The notes beneath the pieces were generated by a model that saw only the letters and a program-made list of their open reading frames with translations, did not search any database and was not told where the DNA came from. Made by a program: the position numbers and the translations under genes. Below, piece after piece: positions 12,079 to 23,620 of a stretch of 64,000 nt of DNA. This DNA is from Mixophyes australis (lineage: Eukaryota > Chordata > Amphibia > Anura > Limnodynastidae), in assembly GCA_036250195.1 (NCBI GenBank), contig JAVHZZ010000003.1, forward strand, positions 332,825,875 to 332,889,874. Direction: 5' to 3'. Each line of letters opens with the position of its first letter. Position 1 is the stretch's first letter.

Positions 12079-12280
12079 TGTCACGGGCACTAGGAGTCTT
12101 TACCCAGGGATGACCAGGTGATGGACTTACCAGAGCAGTATAGATGGTAATATGGTACTCTGGTAGCGGGGTGATCACGGAACAGGAGACAGCAGATGGT
12201 AGAGGATGCTCGTGAAAGTCTATGACTAGCAGCACTGGTAATAGTACACGAGGAACTGAATGGACAAAGGAAACGTGAGG

Positions 12281-12535
12281 GTAGTCAGTGGTCCGCGGTA
12301 GCAAGTTGTACCACTGCTATAGTGAGGAGGAATGTCCAGAAGCAACGAGGAAGTGATGAAAGTCAGTGGTCTGCGATTAGCAAGTTGTACCGCTGTCTAG
12401 GTGAGGGAACGGAATCCAGGTGGAGGTATCCGGGAAGTCAGTGGTCTGCGTTAGCAAGTTGTACCACTGCTATATGGAGGGATACTGGAACAGGAATCAG
12501 TGGTCTGCCTCTAGCAAGTTGTACCACTAAAATAT
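12281..12535. repeat. ~70-bp tandem repeat inside LTR, 4 copies
   Basis: The core TCAGTGGTC(T)GC...TAGCAAGTTGTACCAC recurs at about 12282, 12362, 12436 and 12500. Copies differ by several substitutions, so this array is older than the 81-bp array downstream. Confidence 0.8.
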
Positions 12536-13180
12536 ATATGTGAGGAGGAGCACGGGGAGACAAATGTAATGCAGAGTAGACACGGGCACACTGAACTTGA
12601 TCCCACGATGATATGCACACAGTAGTAACAGAGCAGCAGTGCACAAATATACAAAGTCTCAGGAACTATCCAGACTAAAAGATAACACAGTCAATTGATG
12701 GCAATAGTCTCAGAGGATAGGCAACTTCAGAGAAGAACAACTCAGTCCAGCAAGGTATGCAATACACGAGCACAGTCAATGATAAGTATGCATACCGTGG
12801 TTCAGAAGAGCAGGCTGTCAGAAAGGAGTGCAGAGATACCTGAGCGGCAGGAGGCCGGCAGGATGCGAAGTCCCAGGGAAATGGAAGCGGTATCAAAGTA
12901 GGTGCAGCACACAGGTAGGTAGACCAGCACGATGAAACAATACTCAGGAAGCCGTAGTATATAGGACTGGTCACCAGAAGATCACTGAAGGGTAGTAGCG
13001 GTATCCAAATAGAGGACAGCAGCGGAGCGTTAATCCAATGCAGACAGGCGAGTTGACAAGGCAGGAACACTGTAGAAGCACGGAGAGCGGATCAGCTGGC
13101 TGCAGACACGAGTAGAACTGAAGGGTAGCGGCAAGCAGGACACTGCAGGTACACGGAGGTAGCGGATAGGATTCAGCAGG

Positions 13181-13760
13181 TTCAGTCACGAGGAAACATG
13201 GGAGAGTAGAGGTGAGCAGGAACTGTTGAGCACGGAGGCAGCAGATAGGAATCAGCTGGAGCAGACTTGATGAAACACGGGAGAGTTGAAGTGAGTTGAT
13301 AACTGTAGTGCACGGAGGCAGCGGATAGGAATCAGCTAATACAGTCACGATGAAACACAGGAGAGTTTGAAGTGAGTTGATAACTGTAGTGCACGGAGGC
13401 AGCGGATAGGAATCAGCTAATACAGTCACGATGAAACACAGGAGAGTTTTAAGTGAGTTGATAACTGTAGTGCACGGAGGCAGCGGATAGGAATCAGCTA
13501 ATACAGTCACGATGAAACACAGGAGAGTTTGAAGTGAGTTGATAACTGTAGTGCACGGAGGCAGCGGATAGGAATCAGCTAATACAGTCACGATGAAACA
13601 CAGGAGAGTTTGAAGTGAGTTGATAACTGTAGTGCACGGAGGCAGCGGATAGGAATCAGCTAATACAGTCACGATGAAACACAGGAGAGTTGAAGTAGTC
13701 TGGAAACCACAGGAGAGTTGAAGTGGTCTGGAAACCACAGGAGAGTTGAAGTGGTCTGGA
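13181..13760. repeat. 81-bp minisatellite inside LTR
   Basis: CACGGAGGCAGCGGATAGG recurs at 13311, 13392, 13473, 13554 and 13635, exactly 81 bp apart and nearly identical. More diverged units flank them at 13190-13310 and 13690-13760. Because 81 is 27 codons, a spurious 255-codon frame appears on the minus strand. The near-identity indicates recent expansion. Confidence 0.92.
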
Positions 13761-14029
13761 AACCACAGGAATCAGCTGAGCTGAATACACGAGGAAACAC
13801 AGGAACACCTTCAGAGGCTCATGGGGAATGAGACTCCAAGATCAGGCAACGAGGTATAGACAGCAAGTGCTTTAAATAGGGAGTGTTGCCTGATCAGCCA
13901 ATTAACTAAAAGGAACAGGTACTGAAGGTTTGAAAGGGCTGCACATGCGCAGACCCTCAGGATGGTGGATGGCCACGGTTCCTAAACACACGGGAAGAAG
14001 CACTTACAGTCTGGTGAGTGACAGTTATG

Positions 14030-14620
14030 CAGAAATACAGTGGTCAAGAACGAACAAATCCATTCCATCATGGATAGTATTGAGTTTATATTAACTGATA
14101 ATTATTTCTTGTTCTATCTCCAAGAGAAAAGAACTGCAATGGAAACTCGATTTGCGTCAAGTTATGCGAATCTCTTTGCATCACAGTGAGAACAGAATAC
14201 CACTTGGTCCAATGACGAATACTAAAGCCAATTTATATGTTGGCATAGATTGATAGATGCAATTTTATTCATTTTGAAGGGAAAACAACAATCATTAGAA
14301 ACCTTCCTCTACTGGATAAATAGAAATTAGATAAATCTAGAATTTACAGCAATTACATGCAATCAACAAGTACAATGTTTAATCTAGAAATATGTATAGA
14401 AACTGGATCAACTGTAATGACACATACATGCGCCAAATGAGCTGATTGTAACAATTATTTACCAGCAAACAGTAATCACCACCCACAGTGGATTAAAAAC
14501 ATACCAAAGAGCCAATTTGGGAGGATCAAGAGAAATTGCTCAAACCCACATAAATACAAACTAAACTAAGTAAAAACTAAATGGGAAAATTCATAGAAAG
14601 GAATTAAGATAAAACTATGG
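14030..14620 (+). pseudogene. PLE reverse transcriptase, catalytic-core part
   Basis: The stretch after the LTR reads IEFILTDNYFLFYLQEKRTA then SSYANLFAS (near 14143-14170), matching PLE RT palm blocks. The catalytic YIDD box is represented at 14241-14261 by W-H-R-L-I-D-A, so the Tyr and the second catalytic Asp are lost. This is followed by a block with the KGKQQSLETFLYWIN pattern. About ten stops and several frameshifts are present. WIKNIPKSQFGR near 14490-14525 matches the RT thumb region. Confidence 0.82.
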
Positions 14621-15186
14621 TGCAACAAGCCTTTGAGGACGTTCAGCAAATGGACAGGACAAACCTTTTAAAATATAATAAGAAGCAAGAAACAAAAAGT
14701 TTTGCCACCGTGTTTGTCACAAAGTTCAGCAGCAACCATCACACTATTAAAAGGATAATTGAGAAATATATATATATTTTACAAAAAGATGAAGATTTTA
14801 ATCAAATCATCCCCGATAAGCCAAAGATAGTATTCAAAAGGGCCGAAAGTTTGAGGAAGTCTCTAACAAAAAGTTTTATACCTATTGACAAGCATTGCAC
14901 AACTACAGAATCACAAAGTGGATTCTACTATTGCACTGATTGTGTAGGCTGTAAAAGTCTGGAAAGAAAATCAACAAAACCTATAACCAACTACATCTCC
15001 AAAGTAAAAGGAAAAAGTTTCAGGATAGAAGAACAAATCATTTGCAATACCGGAAGGGGTCATCTACTTACTGAAGTGTCCGTATGGCCTCCAGTATGTA
15101 GGGCGAACAAAAAGAACTAAACTAAACTAAAAATCAGGATTATGGAACACATTTGCAATATCAAAAAAAGCAATTACAACACACAG
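14617..15186 (+). pseudogene. PLE linker and GIY-YIG endonuclease part
   Basis: A 167-codon frame (14617-15120) contains the post-RT region: VQQMDRTNLLKYN, a basic segment, and FYYCTDCVGCKSL (near 14920-14955), which resembles the Cys-rich linker of PLEs. Near 15057-15110 another frame reads VIYLLKCPYGLQYVGRTKR, the GIY-YIG catalytic start with GLQYVGRT. It then shifts again to KIRIMEHICNIKK (about 15130-15170) before the L2 insertion. The endonuclease would have nicked target DNA for priming. Confidence 0.88.
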
Positions 15187-16692
15187 TATATCATCATCAT
15201 CATTATTTATTTATATAGCGCCAGCAAATTCCATAGCGCTTTACAATTGGGAACAAACTTTAATAAAACAATACAGGGTAATACATACAGACAGAGAGGT
15301 AAGAGAACCCTGCTCGCAAGCTTACAATCTATGGACAATGGGGGTTTGAAACACAGGGACATGTGCTACATCATATTGCACAATGGACCAGCTAGAATGC
15401 AAAGGTAAAAGTACTGAGTGGGCTGTGTGTGTACCAATGTTGGTCAGAGGGTTGTTGTCTTATGTTAGCTGTGTAGAGGATGGTAATAGGAGAGATTAAG
15501 ATGGTTGAGGAATATCATAAGCTTGTCTGAAGAGGTGGGTTTTCAGAGAACATTTGGAGACTAGAGGAAAGTCTTACTGTGCGAGGGAGGGAATTCCACA
15601 AAGTGGGTGCAGCCCGAAAAAAGTCCTGTAACCGAGAATGGGAGGATGTGATGAGAGTGGAAGAGAGACGCAGATCTTGTGCAGAACGGAGGTGTCGAGT
15701 AGGGAGATATTTTGAGACAAGTGAGGAAATGTATGTCGGTGCAATTTTGTTGATGGCCTTGTATGTTAGTAGAAGAATTTTATGTTGGATTCGTTGAAAT
15801 ACAGGCAGCCAATGTAGAGACTGACAGAGTGGCTCAGCAGAGGAAGAACGGTTTGCAAGGAAAATCTATCTAGCCGCTGCGTGCATAATAGATTGTAGGG
15901 GTTCAAGTCTGACTTTGGGAAGACCAGTAAGGTAAGAATTGCAATAGTCGATGCGGGAGACGATGAGTGCATGAATTAAGGTTTTTGCGGTGTCTTGTGT
16001 CAGATATGTGCATATTCTGGAAATGTTCTTTAGATGTATGTAACATGATTTAGATATGGAGTTGATGTGGGGAATAAATGATAGCTGTGAGTCAAGGATT
16101 ACACCTAGGCAGCGAGCTTGTGGGGTGGGATTTATGGTCATGTTATCAACAGAAATAGAAATGTCATGCAGGAAGCTTCTGTTTTTGGGTGGGAATATTA
16201 TTAATTCAGTTTTTGAAAGATTGAGTTTGAGTTGGCGAGAAGACATCCAAGATGAAATGGCAGAAAGACCGTCATTAACGCGAGACAACACAGATGGTGA
16301 AAGATCAGGAGAGGATAGATAGATTTGTGTATCATCCGCATAGAGATGATACTGAAATCCAAAGGAGCTTATTAGTTTTCCAAGAGAAGTGGTGTAGATA
16401 GAGAATAGCAGAGGACCTAGGACTGAGCCTTGCGGTACTCCAACTGATAAATGAAGCGGAGCAGAGGTGGATCCAGAGAAATAAACACTGAAGAGCGATT
16501 AGATAGGATAAGAACCAGCATAGGACAGTGCCTTCAAGACCTAGGGATTGTAGCATTTGTTTGAGGAGAGTGTGGTCAACAGTGTCAAATGCAGCAGAGA
16601 GATTCAGGAGAATTAGAAGAGTAATGGTTTTAACTTTTTGCTGTGATCAAATCATTGACAACCTTGGTCAGCGCGGTCTCTGTGGAGAGAGC
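15187..16692 (-). mobile_element. L2-type LINE, 5'-truncated
   Basis: The 3' end is at 15187-15245 with an (ATC)n-type tail and TATATAGCGCCAGC...AAAGCGCT, the usual L2 tail pattern. Reading minus, motifs of the RT lie in order: [11 protein letters not shown] (about 16650-16690), AAFDTVDH (about 16570-16596, motif A), LYADDTQIY (about 16317-16343, catalytic YADD), and [17 protein letters not shown]. The insertion splits the PLE reading. Confidence 0.92.
15290..16692 (-). pseudogene. L2 reverse transcriptase (ORF2) remnant
   Basis: The longest uninterrupted piece is 141 codons (16291 to 15866), beginning near [15 protein letters not shown] and covering the region after the YADD box. Downstream the frame shifts and continues toward AAPTLWNSLP (about 15590-15625), the conserved L2 C-terminus. 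The RT catalytic words AFDTVDH and YADD are intact but lie in frames interrupted by stops. The N-terminal endonuclease is absent (5' truncation). The enzyme would carry out target-primed reverse transcription. Confidence 0.88.
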
Positions 16693-16895
16693 GAATCAAG
16701 CCATTTTATTTTAAAAAACATGGAAAAGATCCAATAGGGCTAATTTTTTAGCCATTAAATATGCACCAAAATTGGAGAGGTGGAAATTACATGTCCAGAA
16801 TAGAAACATAACATATTTATTGATTGAAGACCCTTAAACTATTGGGTTTAAATATAGAATGTGATATATGGCCATTTCTGAAACAAATCAATTGA
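16693..16895 (+). pseudogene. PLE C-terminal remnant after the L2 insertion
   Basis: PLE-like coding resumes beyond the L2. A stretch near 16828-16890 reads KTLKLLGLNIECDIWPFL, resembling the conserved PLE C-terminus. YAPKLERWKLHVQNR precedes it near 16765-16805. Stops interrupt it. Confidence 0.7.
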
Positions 16896-17297
16896 GCACC
16901 CTGTTATAGTAATTACAAAATTATAGGGAAAATACCACTATTTTTGCTTCAATATTGTACACTTAAGAAAAACCAATAATTTTAAGAATATTTTATAAAG
17001 TACAGTATTTTATAGCATAATTATATGCAAAGCTTTAATAAAAAAGCAACATGATTTTATAATAAACACTTTTATCAAACCCTTTTAATCATTTATCAAT
17101 AGAGTTTATTGAAACCCTACTGCTTTAAAAACTAGCAAATACTGCAAAATAGCAGCATCCTTTGCGTACCACCTGTGTTCCAGCAGCTTATCTATCCAGC
17201 AGCGAGTGAACACTCGCCGTCAGTAAGTGATCTCTACAGGATCTCCTACGTATGGAGAACCTGAATAAGGAGTGCATAAGGTAAGCGAACAACATTA
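16896..17297. other. Unassigned AT-rich sequence
   Basis: Nothing recognisable is seen. It could include the PLE 3' noncoding end. Confidence 0.4.
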
Positions 17298-17305
17298 TCC
17301 TAACA

Positions 17306-17896
17306 CAGAGCCGTCTTAACAGCATTATAGACCCCCGGCCAAAGCAGTGCACTGGGGTCCTACTTGTAGCATGTGTGTGGTGGGGGGAGGAGGAGAGATT
17401 ATTCAGAAGGGAGAAACAGCAGATTTAAACACATTTTTGCATCAAAGTGTGCAGAATAGAGTCAAAGAAAACAAACAAAACCACTGTCGCATCATAGCCT
17501 TCAAATTTCATTGTGCTCTGTTCCATTTCTTTCATTATTACATTTAGTAGGTAGCAGGGGAAGGCAACTGACAAGGACTGTTAAAATTATTAGAAGAACT
17601 GTATTATAGCTCTGTGGCTTCAAAAAATTATGTATGTTGATTTTGTCTTGCTTATGTACAATTAGTATGTGTACGTTGTTTTGGTCAAGGTCTTTGCAAC
17701 AGCAAGATCGCATATACAGATAACAGCTGATACTGAGGTGATAAGTTCACCTAAATTGTTTAATAAAGAGGATTTGAAGGTTCTGAATAAATCTCCCGGA
17801 ACAATATACTGAAAAGTTAGGAAGCCTATGGGGCCCCTATGCTCATGGGGCCCCGGGGCAACTGCCCATCGTGCCTCATGCATTAAGACAGCTCTG
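17306..17896. mobile_element. hAT-type nonautonomous element, 591 bp
   Basis: CAGAGCCGTCTTAA at 17306 and TTAAGACAGCTCTG ending at 17896 form TIRs of about 14 bp. The flanks are an 8-bp duplication with one mismatch (TCCTAACA, 17298-17305; TCCTAAAA, 17897-17904). No transposase is encoded. Confidence 0.88.
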
Positions 17897-18063
17897 TCCT
17901 AAAATGTTGGAACTACTATCATCTGCAAGTGTACCAATAGAGCATAACACTTTTTAAATATTTGTATCATCTCATTCTACATTTTCTCTTTTCAGATGAT
18001 ATACGCATAGAGTATCAGGTTGGAAGATAATCTTTTTTTCTGTACTTAACACAGAAACATATT

Positions 18064-18343
18064 GGGCCCAATTCATTAAGCAAAGTAAAGCAAAAATAAA
18101 TGAGTAACTTTGCACCTTAGCAAAGCCATGCTGCATTGGAGGGGGAGGTAATTTAAAATGTGGGGACATATCTATAGTTGGGGTAAGGCATGTCCTAGAT
18201 CAACTTTAAATTTCAGTGTAAAACAGCCAGTATTTAACTTATGTGCACATTAATAAACTAATATGCAGCCCTTGCTTTGTAACATGGTTTTGTCCAGGAG
18301 AAAACGTACTCATTTTTTTGCCATACTTTCCTTAATAAATTAT
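18064..18343. mobile_element. MITE with GGGCCCAATTCATTAAG end
   Basis: The left end GGGCCCAATTCATTAAG is partly matched in inverted orientation by CTTTCCTTAATAAATTA at 18326-18342. The internal sequence has no coding potential. The right end is worn and the superfamily is unclear. Confidence 0.55.
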
Positions 18344-18929
18344 TTATACATACATTAATGTTTGCTTTGAGCTTACAATTGATTAGACAGAAAATGTAAT
18401 ATATTCACTAATTGTGTAAAGCAGCGTGAAATATTATATAGAAGCAGCACAGATTTTTTATTTCAAGTTTCATTGCTGATAATAACTTTTACCACAACTT
18501 ATTGGGTTAATGTGGCAGCTGTCCAATCACTGCTTTCAATACACTACAAAACAGATTCCCATTGTAATTGGGCTTATTATATAATATTTCCAGCTGTGTT
18601 ACCAGTACATCACATTGCTATAATGAGAACTGCTGTATAATACGTAGGCAGACATTTTGTTGTAGCCCTATGGATATTTCTTTGTTGGTGTGATATAACA
18701 AAGCATCATGCTTTCTTTTGGACACAAAACTAGTCAGTCTACTATAAGGCCCATACCAGCAAATCCCTTTTAGCCCCTCAAAGATTTTTCTAGTTGAGGA
18801 GTATACTATCCTGAGGTTTCCCTTGCCTGGTGTGAGTGTGTATCTCTTTGTATATGTCAGTAGCCATTTAGTTGTAGTCCTTTGAATATTTTTCAAGGAG
18901 ATCTCTGAGGGGAGATCCAAGGGACAAAT
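18344..18929. other. Unassigned sequence
   Basis: AT-rich, with no recognised gene or repeat end. Confidence 0.45.
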
Positions 18930-19150
18930 GTGGGAGGAGGACGGTGCAATGTGCATCTGCTCGGCCCAGCAATATCACGCACCGCTGCCATGATGATTCG
19001 TTTCACATTGAATCACGTATTCAAGGTCCTGCTCGCTTCAGAAGGAAGTGAAGCAGGATCCAGGAGAGTGGCCTGCTCTGCTGGAAGTCTGGGAAGACTC
19101 CCTGAAACCTGGGAGTCTCCCAGACATACTGGGAGCGTAGTCAAGTATGA
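18930..19150. mobile_element. Decayed relative of the 55177-55470 hAT MITE
   Basis: GGAAGTGAAGCAGGATCC (near 19050) and GGGAGTCTCCCAGACATACTGGGAG...CAAGTATG (19105-19150) resemble, in order, the right half of the element at 55177-55470. The left half is not recognisable. Confidence 0.4.
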
Positions 19151-22100
19151 TTTAATTCATGGGACAGATACAGAACTAGGATTTGAAATTAAAAATCCCA
19201 TAACCTTTACCCATACATAAACAGAACAAAAAAACAAACATGAAAGTAAAAAACCACTGCAATAAACACATAGAATAAGTTTAAAGAACAAAAGCAAAAA
19301 TAAAATAAAAAAGAACAAACATAGGCCCTGAAATTGGCAGATTAGATGGACCAATTAGGAAAGTTCTATGTTTGTATTATTTTTATTGGTTGTTGTTTTT
19401 TTATTGCCATTATTGTGTGTGTAATAAAGGCACAGTGTATTAACAATGTTGTTGCTTCTTTTTTTGTACTAGAATAAAATAAAGTCATAAGTGTGAAAAA
19501 GCTTGAATGTCCTGCCCTTTTACACTACTCTATTCTTCTGTGCAAGTGGACCATCATATCTGGATTATTTTAATCTTTTAAAAATCAACCACATATTTAG
19601 TATTCATGAGACGCTCTACCACATAGGTGACATAGATGACAGTGACATTTCAAACACATTTCTGCATTCCATGAAATGGCACTTTAAGAGTAATCCCCAA
19701 AGTAATGTCGTTGTTCTGCAGCCATAAAGTATTAGCAAATTAGCTGCCATTGTCTACTTTCATGACCTTGTGTTAATGTTCGGCCACTTGAAATTCAGAC
19801 CTTTGCTCTGTAGTAAGTTGAACTTCTGAAATGGTAAAGTTATAGGAACTAGAGATATACTTAATTACGCACAGTTCCTGGATTATTTCAATAGATTTAT
19901 TCAGCATTATTGAATAATGCATCACTTTAGCAATGCATGACATTTCATCTATTTTGCATACAAAAAAGATATTAAAACTGCAGACAAAATTGCTTACTGA
20001 CAGTGCTTTAAACAGCAAATGTTCCCACTACCTCCTAATTTACTATGCAATGCAGTATATTTTGTTTGCTTGTCTTTCGGTTTTGAACAGAGTTTGATTA
20101 AGATCCTGTCTAGGCTACTATAAACACACACAAAAAAACTAGAATTAAAATAACTGTATAATGTATGTTTAAACTTGAAAAATGAAGTAAAAATCTGCTA
20201 TTAATAATAACTAGTTTAGAAAAAAACGCTAGATTGATAATTAAAACATTTGCTCCATAGCCTCTTCTCTGTTGGATAATTGGAAATCTATGCCGCAGAA
20301 AAAGAAAGCATTTGTCTTACTGTTCCTAAGGGAATAGATCGAATAGTTAGAAACTGGCCATCTGTAAATGTCCTCTTCATTAGTAAAAAAAGGTCTATAG
20401 TCATACCTAAAGGCACAGTGTATGGTCAGTAGCCAACAGTCAGGGTCCTTCACTGGACAGAGCATGACTGGTATGAAGTAATGAATGTTCTGTACTAATT
20501 GTATAGCTGCAGAGCTCCACTTACAGAGGCTGAAAATGCTGGTTAGATATATTACAATATTTTACTATTGGTTTGTCATAAAAATATGTCATGTGATATC
20601 TGTGTGTGCAATTTTGGTACATGATAAAGGTTGGGAACTACTGTTTTAGAACCTGCATCATGGCTTGTCCTTCGACCAGCTTCCTTCTCCCCAACAACCT
20701 TGAGATTCAAATCATGTGTCAAACCACCCCCCCTCCCCCCCCCCTAGGGAACTTTTCACTTTGGAAAGGACAGAATGGAAGTGATAAAGATTCCCTTGAA
20801 TTGAGACTGGCCCATCTCAGTGATTGTAAACCACTGTTTTAAAGTGAGATGGATTTATGTGGCATATTCCTCTCTGTAAGAGAGAATCATCGCACTCGGT
20901 TAATGAGTCAGATTGTTAAAACGTACATGGAGGTCTATTTGGCCTGTTTCAGCCCGTGTTCCATAATGAAGCAGATTACTTGATGCAAAACTAGCCAAAA
21001 TGTTAATGAACCAGACCTTTAAAGGGTGGTTCCACCTATAAATTATTTTATTGCTAACATCCTCCCCCAAAATAGCATCCCATGCCATGGAACCCCCATT
21101 TTTTGGAAATTTGTGCTCCAACAATTCTTCATCATAACTAGGGGAAGGGGATGGATCAAACTGCTCTGAGTGTTTTCTTTTACAGTGACACTAATTGGAC
21201 AGATCTATCTCATTAGGACCTGTGTTAGGAATTAAATAATGGGAATAACTGTTTGACAGGTAACTATGTAGAAAATAAAGTTTTACCCACAGCTACCAAT
21301 CAAATTCTGTCATTGTTCTAGCAGAGTTACTCGTGGACAGGTCTTTTAATGTGTTCTGGAATACACTCATCTTTGTTGTCAATGTGAGAACAAGAAGCCA
21401 TACGAATTCTCAGACACTGTACCCTTGCTCCCCCTAAAGATATAATAGTGTGTGTTGCTCGTGTGAATTGGGGTGTATTAAGCTAAAGAATATATTTCAT
21501 CCAAAATTAACCTTTAACAGACCAAGTACGTGAGCCATAATTCTAGGTATCATTTCACCCTCCTATCTCTTTCCATCCATATTGAAACTAAGCAAGCAGA
21601 CTTTGATGACATTACTGCTATTTACATTCACACCAATAATGAACCTTCCCATATATTTGTTAAAGGTAGTAGAAACACATATAACTCCCAATTAAAATAC
21701 CAATTAAAAGAACATTATGTTCTATTTACTAAGGATATAATCTTTTCATATCTACTTTTTCTTTATTATTTAACCCGAAGCTAAAACCCATAACATTCAT
21801 AACAGAGGATAATTGCAGCAAAATGGAATGTAGACCTTTTCAGCCCAGTACAGAACATGATCAATTGTAATTGCAGGTTTTGAATCAACAATGGTTGTGA
21901 AGGTCTCCTTATGTTTTGCTTGTTTAAAAAAAGTAAATGGCAACCTTAAGTAGAATTGTGCAATTGTTTTGCTGTATTTTATGGTATAAATAAAATCAAA
22001 ATGCAATTTTAGTAAATCACTAATACATCAAAACAGAGACAATATTAACTTTGGCTAAACAACCCTTCAATATAGTGTAGTTACAGGGTACTCAATGTTT

Positions 22101-23369
22101 TGACCCTTTTAGTTTAGTCTTTCTTTACTGCACAATGAACTTAATGGAATATATTGTGTGTTTTTGTTATTTAAAAAGCAAGTAAAGGTAGAGCACTTTA
22201 TTGTTTTCTACAAGTTGTCTCGTACAAAAAAATAAAAATTGCCCAATATATACTAGCAGGGGTGAAACAGGCACCGATGGGCCCAATAGCAAGATTACGG
22301 TAAGGTCCCTTTTTAGAGCAGAGTGAGAGCCTTTTATGAACATGTGCAGGCCAGAATGGAAGAAAACATAATGGAAGAAAATAGGAAAACAGAGGGAAAG
22401 AAATAAAAAAGTACTTATATACAGAAGAATTAGATCAATGAATAAAGAGATAAAACAAAATATAGATTTATAATTATGGCTTGAGGATTAAATCTACTTG
22501 TATTATGGATATAAAATATGATTTATTCTATGATTAACAAATATATAAGTAGAGATAAAACACAAAACAAATCAGTCATTAAAATTACTGTGTACGGACT
22601 GTAACCTATAAATTGTATTTGCTTAATTGTGACGAGCACAGTAGACTGTATATAATACTAAATATAGTTTTATGTTATCCCCTGAAGAAGTAAAAACTAT
22701 TGGGGTTGTATCAGCAAACTGTTCTCTGTCAAACAATTGGTCCCTTGTGAATCTGGTCACGCCCACAGTAACGCTGACTACACCCACCCAATGATGTAAA
22801 AACATATCATTTGCCACCATGCCACGCCCCCAAGCAACTGTATTGAAAGAATAATTATTTCTCTATAAGACTGACAGCAGAGCTCCAGGAGAAAATAAAG
22901 GTATTATGGGGAAGAAAAGACAATTAAACGGACGTGAATGGTGAGCTCTGCACCATCAGGTACACTAGATAAAGTCCTGATATAAAATATTTTTATACAT
23001 TGAACTTTTATTGTTTAATAAGACAAACAAAAAAGAAAAAAATATTAGATTCCCTATAGAGCATACATAATAACAGATTTGGAATTGTGACCTTCTCCAT
23101 ACTTACATGAGAGCAGAAAGTGATAATTGTACAGAGCATAAATAGACACTTTGACAAATAATTAGTTGAAACAGCACCCGATAGGAGTCAGCCAGCATGT
23201 TATGACCACAGCAGGGAGCCTGACACGGGTTCCTGTTGACACACTGTGGACACGGGAGATCTCGTTGGATAGGAGGGCGATGAGATTTCCACTGTAGGAT
23301 GAGCAAGTGTTAGTCAACCTTTAGAAGACAAGCATAGGCGGGTTAAAGAAGTGAGTGAGGTGAGCAGTC
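19151..23369. other. Long unassigned stretch
   Basis: No gene found. It includes a block at 19500-20060 that looks non-repetitive (see findings), an odd poly-C run at 20727-20745, and a segment at 22255-22330 (GGGCCCAATAGC) resembling hAT-element ends without a defined boundary. The frames in this stretch are short and without domains. Confidence 0.4.
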
Positions 23370-23387
23370 TCACTCCCGGGTCGGAGG

Positions 23388-23447
23388 TGTATATAAAGTT
23401 AGAAGGTGCATCCACCTCCTCCTCTTTCCAGTAGAACGCATTGAGGT
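23388..23447 (+). promoter_or_regulatory. TATA box followed by a 5' splice-site-like sequence
   Basis: TATATAAAG (about 23390-23398) is followed about 25-35 bp later by a pyrimidine-rich CCTCCTCCTCTTTCC that could hold a start site, then GAG/GTAAGC with GT at 23446-23447. This resembles a core promoter plus a short noncoding first exon. No downstream coding exon was identified, so it may be an element promoter or chance. Confidence 0.25.
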
Positions 23448-23576
23448 AAGCCCACCCAGACCACCCAATTAACAATCAGAAGGGTTAGGATGTGAGCATT
23501 TTATGACAATATAATAATTGTATTGGTATTATGCCATGTGACCTATGTTGAAAAAAGAGACAAGGAAAAGTATAAG

Positions 23577-23577
23577 T

Positions 23578-23613
<36 letters not shown>
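23577..23613. repeat. (TAGA)n microsatellite
   Basis: About nine copies of a GATA/TAGA tetranucleotide lie immediately before the LTR-like segment. Confidence 0.95.
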
Positions 23614-23620
23614 GATATAG

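Larger units (their letters stand above)
12079..14023 (-). mobile_element. Solo LTR (Ty3/gypsy-like), minisatellite-expanded, 1945 bp
   Basis: The outer bases are TGTCACGGGCAC and GGTGAGTGACA, so it has TG...CA ends. The flanks are a perfect 5-bp duplication GTTAT (12074-12078 and 14024-14028). On the minus strand a TATA-like CTATTTAAAGCAC (about 13868-13880) marks the promoter. The same start, promoter and end sequences occur in the 882-bp LTR at 38952-39833, so they are one family. The extra length comes from internal minisatellites. No internal retrotransposon region is present. Confidence 0.88.
10800..16895 (+). mobile_element. Penelope-like retroelement (PLE), decayed and split by two insertions
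   Basis: Homology blocks occur in the order expected for a PLE: an N-terminal leader (about 10820-11560), RT N-terminal blocks (11569-11918), RT core blocks (14040-14620), a linker with clustered Cys, a GIY-YIG endonuclease start (15050-15180), and a C-terminal tail (about 16700-16890). A solo LTR (12079-14023) and an L2 LINE (about 15190-16690) interrupt it. Part of the RT palm between 11918 and 14040 is missing. Both noncoding ends are unresolved. Confidence 0.85.

Noticed and set aside
12971..13738. 255-codon minus-strand frame with 27-residue repeats
   Set aside because: Direct product of the 81-bp minisatellite in a solo LTR. No domain, and the repeat DNA explains it fully.
13181..13760. 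CRISPR-like regularly spaced repeat
   Set aside because: Whole 81-bp units repeat with no unique spacers, in a eukaryotic LTR.
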